18,485 nucleotides of DNA, taken from the NCBI GenBank assembly GCA_015499985.1, contig JAAAUF010000250.1:19824-38308 (forward strand), in the 5' to 3' direction. Every line of letters starts with the position of its first letter. The stretch's first letter is position 1. The DNA is from Haplosporangium gracile. Lineage: Eukaryota > Mortierellomycota > Mortierellomycetes > Mortierellales > Mortierellaceae. The translations under genes and the position numbers were made by a program. This document shows, piece by piece, positions 1-10,864 of this stretch. Under the pieces are notes generated by a model. That model made no database searches. It worked only from the letters and a program-made list of their open reading frames with translations, and was not told where the DNA came from.

Positions 1-149
1 CAAAAAAAAAAAAAAAAAAAATCAAGACAAAGGAAGTGAGAAAAGCAACTCGAAATTTAATGTGGGTTATCTATGCGTAGTTGAAAGTGTTGATGGCAGC
101 AGTGAAAATGAAAGGATAGAAAAGGAAAGAAGGCAGAACAAGAGAGAAT
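1..149. other. 3' flank of the dehydrogenase gene with homopolymer tract
   Basis: This non-coding stretch lies downstream of the minus-strand dihydrolipoamide dehydrogenase stop codon. It starts with an A tract of about 20 nt (2-21), which is a T tract on the gene's sense strand. The rest is AT-rich and probably holds the 3' UTR. I see no convincing polyadenylation signal. Confidence 0.5.
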
Positions 150-2610
<2,461 letters not shown>

Positions 2611-2872
2611 GGTTGTATATGTGTGGGTAGGAGAGGGGAGAGTGGTGGTGTAGAGAAGAAGAAGAAAAAGAAGAAAAAGAGTACAAGGAGAGGGTTAAGG
2701 AAAAAATAATGGGAAGAGATAAGGTGGGTGATGCGGGAGGTGGTGGAGTATGAAATTAAATCTCTACAAAAAAAAAAAAAAGAAATTCGAAAAGAATCGA
2801 TAAATAATCCTGGTGATGGGAAATAAAATAATTAATGAACAAGCGATGTGGATCCAGGATTCAGAGTTGCCT

Positions 2873-2882
2873 CCCTTTTATA
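2873..2882 (-). promoter_or_regulatory. TATA-box-like site upstream of the dehydrogenase gene
   Basis: Read on the minus strand the sequence is TATAAAAGGG, a near-ideal TATA element, about 260 nt upstream of the start codon at 2610. It would imply a 5' UTR of roughly 230 nt, which is plausible. The 2620-2800 stretch on the same strand is C/T-rich, as is common in fungal leaders. Assignment rests on motif and position only. Confidence 0.4.
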
Positions 2883-3980
2883 CGTTTTTATGGCTTTCCT
2901 CGCAACGATTGCCCGTTGGGTGTCAGCTTAACACCCTGCCTTTCCCGTGAGTAAATAGTGTTAAAGCACTTTCATCCGTTTTACTTTACTCCACCGAGTC
3001 AGTCACCACAAAAAAAAACCATACTGTGTTTCCTTTTGAGCACATACAGGACATAGAGAAGGAGTGGTCCGTCCTCTTCCTTCTCCTCGTCCCTTTCTCC
3101 ACAACCTTCTTCCAGTAATCAAGAAGAAGGACTGCGCTCTGCCGGGTTCACCCATTTGGGGGAATTCAAATTTTTGCCCGCCGCTTCTTTTGTTCACTGG
3201 TTCCCCGAAGGAGTCAAAAAAAACGAGGCGGGGTTGCGTCATTGAATGACTAATCATCGCATGTCCTGCGATAGAGCGAAGCCATGAAACTGTTTGCTTC
3301 CTCTTTTGACAACACGAGATGCCCGTTTCTGCATGTTTTCTATTATCAGCGCCGGTGGAGAATTACCCTTTGCCACCAAAAATTACTGATCAACCTCGAT
3401 TGGGTACGCGTTGCTCATTGGATATCACGGGAGTATCACCCATCACCTATAAGGCAATCGCTAGTCCTTTTGATGAGAAGCGCAGAGGTTGCCTTGCTGA
3501 CTATACCAGAGCACTATCGTCAGCTCCTTTCCATCTCTCATCTCCCGCGGACTGAGAATTTCAGATAAAAATGCTTTTTGCTTGTTAATTTATTAGGGTC
3601 AAGACGTCGACTCGACTCCTTTCCTCTCTTCAAGACATTTCAGCGCACTGGCAAGAGCTGGGCCTGGCCTAGATAAACTGCTGCACATGGAAATTGCGGC
3701 GCGCCTTTTTTAAATTGCAAAGCTAATGATTTAGTTTCCCAATGGTTCCCTTCTTGCTATCTCAACTGACAGGCCACCACTGGCACCGCAGTCCTTTGGA
3801 AGGAATTTGGGGGAACCGTTGAAGAACCAGGTTCAAAAGCCTCACTTATTCCTGTCTCTCCTTTTCCGCTCACCCATGACTCTATTTTTCACAGGGCTGT
3901 GCACGATCTAAAAACATCTTGCTGACTGTTGACATCAACAAACAAAAAAAAAGAAGTACATGGTCCGCTCTAGCTGCATC

Positions 3981-4057
3981 TTGTTTGCTTTGCTTGCTTG
4001 TTTGCTTTGCTTGCTTGTTTGCTTATTTGCTTGTTTGCTTTGCTTATTTGCTTGTTT
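3981..4057. repeat. 17-bp minisatellite (TTGTTTGCTTTGCTTGC type)
   Basis: Two exact copies of a 17-bp unit are followed by shortened or extended variants of the same TTGC/TTTG words, giving about 77 bp of imperfect tandem repeat. It lies in the spacer between the divergent genes and has no coding role that I can see. Confidence 0.85.
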
Positions 4058-4539
4058 TGGATGCCTGCGCCATGAGAGTCAAAACTGTAATCATTCGCAA
4101 CAAAACGGGGTGAAGAAGGACAAGGATATTGGTTGAAGAATGGGGAGTTGATGTTATATGTCTTTGTTGACAAAGGTGATGATGAGCGGTGGTGTTCAGG
4201 TTAGCGGTGATGATAGTCAACGTGAGTACAACAGGGCGAATCAAAGCTAACTGACATGGTTGAAAAAGCGAGGAGGACACAGCGGGGCGCGTGTGAAGAA
4301 GGAGGGAGGGCTCAGAGAGAGAAAAGTAAAAAAAAAGCACCCAAAGGGACATCAAGAAAGAAAAAAAGGCAATGCAAATAACATCGAAAAAGAAGGGTCT
4401 AGTTGGCTGGTTGGACGACGGACAAAGAAGAATGGCCCATGGCCATGCTCGCTCTGGACCCCAGCCCTGTCGACCCTTCTCTGTGCTGTCTTTTCATGTC
4501 AACTCAATCATTAACACACACTAACCCCCTCTAACTTCC

Positions 4540-4855
4540 TCCCATTGTTCGACCTTCCTCTCTCCTTCGAGCATCCGCCCCCCTCCTCCGCTCCTTCCTA
4601 CCTTCCCTCCATCGCCTTGTCCTTTGATTTATCTCTTCTTCCCACTTCGTTCTTCCCTTTCACCTTTTTGCTTTCAACTGCCCCTTTTCTTCCATCCTTT
4701 CCTCCTCATTCTCATTCAAACCCTTTCTTCTCTTTCCCATCACCTCTACCCACCCGCCTTCTCCTCGTTTCCTTTTTTTTCATACCCAGCCTCCTCTCCT
4801 AAAACGGGAAGCGCGTCCATACTGCACTACACCCACACACACACATATACATCCA
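4540..4855 (+). promoter_or_regulatory. C/T-rich leader and CA-repeat upstream of the kelch gene
   Basis: The plus strand is strongly pyrimidine-rich for more than 250 nt and ends in a short CA/TA repeat (about 4829-4850). Such tracts are common immediately upstream of transcription starts in filamentous fungi. The reading frame of the kelch gene stays open through this stretch, but the encoded residues are low-complexity Ser/Leu/Phe/Pro, so I regard it as leader, not coding sequence. Confidence 0.5.
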
Positions 4856-5055
4856 AGAGTGGGGACCCTAGCCCCTACCGGCATCTCCTACCGGCTCTTC
4901 TTTTTACTTGTTACAATTCCTATCGTCAACCTATTCCTCTCATCCCCAACCGCTCCCAACGGTCACCCTCACTCCTACTCCACCTACCCCACCCACCCTC
5001 GATATACTCGCTCCTTTCATATCATATCTTCTTGTCGACCCATACGCCACACTCA

Positions 5056-7357
5056 ATGCGCCTCATTCTGAGAACCCTTGTGGTCCTAGCCCTGAACGGC
5101 GCTCATATCCAGAGAGTTTTCGGTCAACAACCATCCTCGAATCCGGCCACACAGTCACAGCCGACGGCAACCATTACGCCACCAGCCGTACCTCCCTCTA
5201 CAGGACAGCCTCGCGCGTCCCCAACTCCTGTCGGAGGGATGGCTTACGCATTTGACGGCCAGTATCTGTTTATTCTAGGGGGACAGGCGCAAAGCAACTA
5301 CGTGCCTCAGTTCTTTACGTTGGATTTGGGCGTAGCTTGGTCAGCAGACCGTCCAGAATGGACGCTCCGCACACATCCAATGGGAGTGAAAGGTCTAGCC
5401 GGCGGTCTTTCTCCAGACAAAAAGTTCCTTGTGACAACTATAAGCGATAAACTTTTCAAGGTCTTCGTCAACAATGCACTCGACGCACAGGAGACAGAAT
5501 GGAGCCCACAATTCCTCAGCGAGAGCCTTGCCAGTCCTTCAGGGCCATTCGTTGCTACCAATCCCGATCCTTCTCACAAAACAGTTTACTTCTTTGACAA
5601 AAACGGCAACAGGTTTCATCTTTTGACCCCCTTGACTCCGCCATCGTTGACCGACAACCCCGCGATATCGTTCCCGGTCAGTTTTCCACCATCGGCGGTT
5701 GCCTGGTCCACCTTCAACAACAGCCTTCTCATGACCTACGATTCAGAAGAGAGCGACCCAAGTTTGAAAATCGGTGTAGTGAAGCAAGGCGAAACAAAGT
5801 CTACACCCCTGCTCCCGGCCAAAGGAAATGTTGTTCCCAGCAAGAGGACAGGCCACTGTTTTGTTACAAGTAAGTTTTTGCGGTGCATATCACCAACGCT
5901 TATCCCAGGAAAGCAAATTTCCTCTGTAGACGAAAAAAAAAGGGATAGATAATGCTCACAGAAACGAGTATATGTGTTATTTTCTCAATAGACGCCAACG
6001 GATCGATTTGCTACGTCGTTGGAGGTATTACTACAGCTTCAGGGGGAATCTCAAGCGAAGTTTGGTCCTTTGATCTCAACATACGGACATGGACACAACT
6101 CGGCAATTTTACCGGTGATGGTTCAGGACGAACAGAAATGGCATGTGCTGTGCAGGAGAACACGCTTGTCATCTGGGGAGGTAAACACCATTAATGCTCA
6201 TCGTTTATGAACAGGAGGCGCAATGTCTGCATTCATCTAAGTGATGGACGACATACATACATCCAATGCCTAATAATCTTTTATCATGTACGATTGTGAA
6301 ATTGTTTGCATCTGTTGTAGGGTTCACTGGTCCTAGCGGGAGTCCTGTCGCAGACAGCAAGCCGTTACTGTTTAATGTCGTTACCAACCAGTGGCTCAGT
6401 GATTTCACAGCACCGACCCGATTTGCTGTTAACCCTACCAATTCTGGTGACCTCAAGCCTACCAATGAAAGCGATAGAGATGAAAAGAAGGACGAGTCCA
6501 CGAATCTGGGAGCCATTATTGGCGGAGTCGTTGGTGGCCTGGCGGTGGTCGCGTTGATGGCTGGGTTCTTTGTCGTTAGACGGAGAAGGACACGCAACAT
6601 GAAATCTGGGGTCCAGATGCTTCCGAGAGGCGCACCACCCCCACCGTCGTCGAGTGGGAAGAGTGCCGGCGGACAAGTTAATGTGCCTATGAATGAGTAC
6701 ACCACCATTCGCTCGCCATTTGTTGCTGATGACAGCACGAGCTACCAAGAATCGGCGGGAGCCCCACCACTGTATGGTGCTCCTGTCAGTGCGCCGATGT
6801 TGAACCAGAACCAGAGCCAAAGCAAGAACGGATCGATGCTTTCCCAGCCAGTACAACCTTATTCGATGCCCTTCCAGATGCCTCCGATTTCTGTGCGACC
6901 TTTGTCGGGATCTCCGAAGGCGCTGACGATCCAGTCTCCGTTTGATGTGGAGACACAGTCGAGTGCGCACCATCCGTTGTTGCCAGGTTCGTCTGCAATG
7001 CCAGTGTCGAGTAGTATTGGTGGTGGTGAGCTTTCTCCTGCTTCTGGATCAGGAGGAGCGTTCTCTCCGTCGATGGACGCGGCATCGGTGGATCTGATTC
7101 CCTGTGAGGCAAGCGAGGCTGGGGACCATGATCATTCAAGGTCGAACTCGATTGTGTTGAGCCGAGCGGGTCTACCTGTTCAGAGTGGGCCGTTGAGTGG
7201 ACCAGTACGGGGAAAGAACGGCAGTCAGGGCCCAAGCCAAAGTCATAGCCATAGTCATAGCAATAGCCAGGGCAATGATAAGGCGGAGTTGGTTGATGAC
7301 TGGGCGGACGGTCGACGCGACTCTACAGAGACTCTTGATTACTTGGAGATTTCGTAG
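5056..7357 (+). CDS. Kelch-like beta-propeller protein with signal peptide and one membrane span
   Basis: Three exons, 5056-5869, 5992-6180 and 6321-7357, join in frame to 679 aa. The start was chosen because it opens a signal peptide (about residues 1-23, hydrophobic LILRTLVVLAL core). A Ser/Thr/Pro-rich linker follows, then a propeller-like ectodomain. Kelch-type blades are visible as GGMAYAFDGQYLFILGG (60-76), ICYVVGGITTASGG with a downstream VWSFDLNIRTWTQL (about 277-310), and a further strand ending VIWGG. An acidic juxtamembrane stretch precedes one membrane helix (about 399-421, GGVVGGLAVVALMAGFFVV) and the stop-transfer run RRRR. The cytoplasmic tail of about 255 aa is Ser/Pro/Gln-rich and looks disordered, with SPF, SGS and SHSHSHSNS stretches. 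The topology is type I: propeller outside, tail inside. Fungal relatives are annotated as kelch or galactose-oxidase-like propellers, but no copper-oxidase residues can be recognised. Ligand and role are unknown; a surface sensor or adhesion role is inference. Confidence 0.9.
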
Positions 7358-7450
7358 GCGGTGGGCGTGCAGGCGTGTTCGCAAAACAGTTAATCAATAA
7401 TTTTTTTCTGGCACCAAGTCACCTGCTTTGAACCCTTTGACAATTTTTTT

Positions 7451-7476
7451 GTCCTTGTCCTTGTCCTTGTCCTTGT
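7451..7476. repeat. TCCTTG hexanucleotide repeat
   Basis: About four tandem copies of TCCTTG lie just downstream of a T run, in the spacer before the glycosyltransferase gene. They belong to the pyrimidine-rich leader. Confidence 0.8.
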
Positions 7477-7490
7477 TCCCTCCTTCCCTT

Positions 7491-7538
7491 CTCATCACTC
7501 TCACTCTCACTCCCACTCTCACTCTCACTCTCACTCCT
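7491..7538. repeat. TCTCAC hexanucleotide repeat
   Basis: Seven to eight near-perfect TCTCAC units, one with a C substitution, lie about 260-310 nt upstream of the glycosyltransferase start codon. Confidence 0.8.
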
Positions 7539-7798
7539 TCTTTAGTCTTCTTGAACACACACCTCCCTGCTCACTTCTTAAAGTGGCATCACTCTTCTTG
7601 TCACCAAACCGTCATCTTCCACTTGGTCTCATACTCACACGCATTCTTCACATTCATATTCATTTACTTGTTCAATTCATTCTTCACATTTATATACATA
7701 CACATACACATACACACATCATCCTCTTGCCCTTTTACTGACACCCATCTGGACAACATCAACAACAATCAGGAGAAGAAGAAAGACTGGGACCGGAT

Positions 7799-10568
7799 AT
7801 GAATAGGAACGGCAACGCCAACAGCCTGCCTTTCCACTTTGGCACAACCTCCTCTAGTCAAGCACGCAGCAACAGGCCACTTCTCGTCTCCAACAACTCC
7901 TCTACCTCCATTCCTGCCGCCATATCCAGACGCATCAACCCCCTCAAGTTCATCCTCCTCCTCGCCCTCTTTGCTTTCTCCCTACTTGTCCTGTCCCGCC
8001 CCTTCTCCTCTTCTTCTACCGACAATGACCACCCTATTACCTCTACCGATGAGCCTGTGGCAGATAGAAAGGACTCTACACTATCAGACCAACAACTAGA
8101 ACGGGAACTTTTTGTCCAACAAATCCTTGAATCCCGCAAATCCGCCTACAGTTTCGATGACTTTAGCGAACAAGGACTTCTCTTGCCTCAAAATGAACAT
8201 CTTCTACCAGCAACGGCCATCCTCCTAGGCTGGAAACGCATCGACACCCTCAAGATGCTTGTCAGCTACCTTGTCCGATACCCCTACATCAAGGAAATCA
8301 TTATCTGGAACAACAACAAGGACGTCCAACTCTCCAAACGAGACTTTGAGCTCGATTCTAATAGTGCAGGTGCTGCCGACTTTGGCCCCTTGCCGGAACT
8401 GCAGGTGTACAATGCGGCCGAGAACCTGCGTGACTTTGCAAAGTACATGTCGTGCTCGCTCGCAAAGTACGAGTACTGCTACTTTCAGGACGACGACTGG
8501 CTCAACACCCACATGGATGCACTCTACACCAACTTTTTGACCAGCCCTAATCTGATCCATACCAACACCCTGCCGCTAATTCAGATGGAACACCGCCGAT
8601 GGACCTTCACCAACGAAGGTATTTTTTCTCTCTTTCTCCCTGTTTGTTTGTTTGTTTGTTTGTTTGTTTGTTTGTTGGTTTGTTTTATGTTTAGAAGTAT
8701 GAATGAGGAAAGGAAGGGGAAGGAGGAAGGTTGCTTTGTGGGTTGGTAGAGTTTGGCTGGCTGGTCATGTGAGACTTGACTGGTTCGGAGTCCTGAGCGC
8801 ACAAATACCAAAAATAAGATAAAAACAAGGAGGCTAAAGAGGACCTAGAAAGAGGTGAAAGAGAAGGCAGGACGAAGCAAAAAAAAAAAAAAAAAAAACC
8901 AGGAAGGCTACCATAATGGTCACCTTTCTCTTTGAGTCAGCGCTTGGGGCAACAAGAAGAAGAAGAAAAGGAAAAAAAGAAACGACAAGAAATTAGGCTC
9001 AAAGGGAAAAGGTCAAGTCGGAAGATATTACCATCAGTGCCTTTGGGAGTCAGCAAAAACAGACAAAAATAGGACGAACAGTGCCTTGCCGATCAAATCA
9101 GTGCCTTTGAGTTGCGTAGCCAAAGAAAGCGAAGAAAAGGGGAAGGAGGGATGTTGGTCATCCCTTGGGACACGGTCTCTCAAATCCATCTATCGCCACC
9201 CCCTGAAGAACTGAAGAACCGTGCTACGTCCTCAATTCTTATTTATTCACTCACTCACTCCATATCTCCAATAGATTACAACATGCATGCAGGGTTTTCA
9301 TGGATGGGAACAGGATCGTACCTACCCAGGGAAAAGGCAAGGCGCCTGCTGGAACAGCGAGGGAACACAACCCTCGCCAAGGACCGCTTCAAGGTTGTCG
9401 ACATGTACTTCTCCATTTGGACCAACCAGTACCCATACCAATTAGTCAATTACCTCACACCTCTCGACCAAAAGAACGACTGGGGTACCGAACGTGTCAG
9501 CGACCACTGGGGCGTCGTCTTCAGGAATATGGTAAGCGTCTCTCTCTCTCTCTCTCTTCTTTTTTTTTGGAACATTTCAAATTGCTTTCTTCTCTTGCTT
9601 ACTGCCCCCCAGGCTCTCTTTCCTGCCTCTCCAGAGTATTCACTCACTTGTTTACTTTTCTTTCTTCTTAATTGAATGTAGTTGGATGCAGCGGATAGGC
9701 TGTACTCGATACTGTTGACAAACTTTGAAGTGACCAACAAGGACCCCTTTGCAAGGCAAGAAGAGGAACCATACATCAGGGATCGCCACACTAGGTATAT
9801 CACTTCTCTCTTGGTCCTAATAGGAATTGAGGTACACCGCGAATGAATTTTATACCCCTTGACAAGAATTCTTAACATTATCATTTCTATTATATTATTG
9901 CTGTTCCTCGTTGATACAATATAGGTCGCCGTGCTTCAATGACAAGTGCTTGTTTATGACGAGCTTAGATCCTTTTCCAGACCCCAAGGAGGTGGTTTTC
10001 AAGGGTGATTTGCGGACGATTGAAGAGCAGGATGCAAAGTTCTTGGAGCTGGATTACCCTACAGCCGAATTTTGGAAGGCGTTTGCATATGTTCATGCGG
10101 TCGACAATGACCCATATACGTGCTGGAACAGCTTCAAGGCACCACAGGCTGGCGACTCATTTGGTCTTCGGTTTGTCAAGCCTACGGCGTTGAACCAGTT
10201 GACGATCACCTCGTCCAAAGCCTTGACTGGCCTTGAAGGCCAGATCACAGTTCTCGCCTCTGATCACCGAGGCATTCACTGGGTAAATATAACCTCTTGT
10301 ATATTTCATTGTGCCAACTTTCATCTCTGCTTATGAAACTAACATCATCCATTGAATCATTGAATCGGATGGAATCAACACTGCATAGTCGACATGCCAA
10401 CATACTACACGGTTCCCGTTTGCACACACGATGACGCTGGATATTTCGTGTCCGTCGACTGCACTGTTGCCTGAGGGGGCGCTTCACCAGATCAAGGTCG
10501 AGCTGGATGTTGACCTTGAAAAGTCGCTAGAGATCTGCGGCATGGATGCCGGTGGCATGGTCCTTTAG
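7799..10568 (+). CDS. Predicted type II membrane glycosyltransferase with C-terminal discoidin-like domain
   Basis: Five exons, 7799-8618, 9275-9531, 9682-9794, 9925-10282 and 10389-10568, join in frame to 575 aa. A short basic N-terminus precedes one membrane anchor (about residues 50-66, FILLLALFAFSLLVLS), giving type II topology typical of Golgi glycosyltransferases. The catalytic part starts at about 137. ATAILLGWKRIDTLKMLVSY is followed by IKEIIIWNNN, as in the nucleotide-sugar fold of GT-A enzymes (resembling GT64/GT2), and YFQDDDW (228-234) supplies a metal-binding DXD-type motif. GFSWMGTGSYL and SDHWGVVFRN lie further on in the same domain. From about 440, FWKAFAYVHAVDNDPYTCWNS and GDSFGLRFVKP resemble an F5/8 type C (discoidin) jelly-roll. 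Donor, acceptor and GT family are not determined. The first intron (656 bp) is far longer than the others (106-150 bp). Confidence 0.88.
8619..9274 (+). other. Long first intron of the glycosyltransferase gene
   Basis: This 656-nt intron is four to six times longer than its neighbours. It holds a TTTG tetranucleotide run near the donor, an A tract of about 20 nt (8880-8899), and three copies of CAGTGCCTT within 73 nt (9035-9043, 9079-9087, 9099-9107). It ends in CCAATAG. I see no coding exon in it. The joined protein reads smoothly across it (TNE then DYNMHAGFSWMG). Confidence 0.7.
8641..8690. repeat. TTTG tetranucleotide microsatellite
   Basis: About seven perfect TTTG units and then degenerate ones lie 20 nt inside the first intron of the glycosyltransferase gene. 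Confidence 0.85.
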
Positions 10569-10864
10569 TTTATTTACATATTACATGTTTTGTTTAGTAA
10601 ATGATAGTATCAGAACTGTTTAGAGGGAATAATGGCTATGGGTCGTGATGGCCCCATCCCATGGTTCAACATTGTCGTTTTTTTTTTCGAACCAGTCACA
10701 TGCATTCACCATCCCTTGAATGGGCTTCGCCTGAAAGTGTGAAAATGAGCTAAAAATGAAGAGAACTCACTCCTTCGCTCCTTCACGCTTCTTCCATACT
10801 ATTTTCTTGCAAGTCATTCATTTCATCTTCCTTCTCTCATCAGTATCATCTTTATTCGGACAAA
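10569..10864. other. Short spacer between the two glycosyltransferase-type genes
   Basis: This gap of 296 nt lies between tandem plus-strand genes. It contains a T run at about 10679-10688 and a pyrimidine-rich stretch just before the next start codon (10780-10860). The 3' end of the first gene and the promoter of the second must both fit here. No TATA-like site stands out. Confidence 0.5.

Larger units (their letters stand above)
2611..5055. other. Long spacer between divergent genes
   Basis: About 2.4 kb separate the start codons of the minus-strand dehydrogenase gene and the plus-strand kelch gene. Short open frames exist here (for example near 3284-3568 on plus and 3003-3257 on minus), but none shows a recognisable domain, and overlapping frames are equally open. 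The stretch holds a TATA-like site (2873-2882), A and T runs (near 2767-2780 and 3008-3017), a TTTGC-type minisatellite (about 3981-4057) and the C/T-rich leader of the kelch gene (about 4540-4800). I see no tRNA or rRNA gene. The spacer probably carries both promoters. Confidence 0.6.
7358..7798. other. Spacer and leader with two hexanucleotide repeats
   Basis: This 441-nt gap separates two tandem plus-strand genes. It contains a TCCTTG-type repeat (about 7451-7476), a TCTCAC-type repeat (about 7491-7538) and an ATACAC-type run (about 7691-7715), all on a C/T-rich plus strand. It must hold the kelch 3' UTR and the promoter and leader of the glycosyltransferase gene. I see no gene in it. Confidence 0.6.

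Noticed and set aside
3284..3568. Plus-strand open frame of 94 codons in the divergent spacer
   Set aside because: No recognisable domain, and a second frame is open over the same bases. Nothing distinguishes it from chance.
4624..5055. In-frame N-terminal extension of the kelch reading frame by 144 codons
   Set aside because: The extension is low-complexity Ser/Leu/Phe/Pro from a C/T-rich leader. The ATG at 5056 starts a clear signal peptide, which would be buried if the longer frame were used.
8619..9274. Possible hidden exon in the long first intron of the glycosyltransferase gene
   Set aside because: Neighbouring exons join in frame without it, and open stretches inside it are low-complexity with no similarity to the family.
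10683..10700. Minus-strand GGTTCGAA resembling a tRNA B box
   Set aside because: It is followed by an A tract instead of a T-arm. No acceptor stem, anticodon arm or A box can be paired around it.
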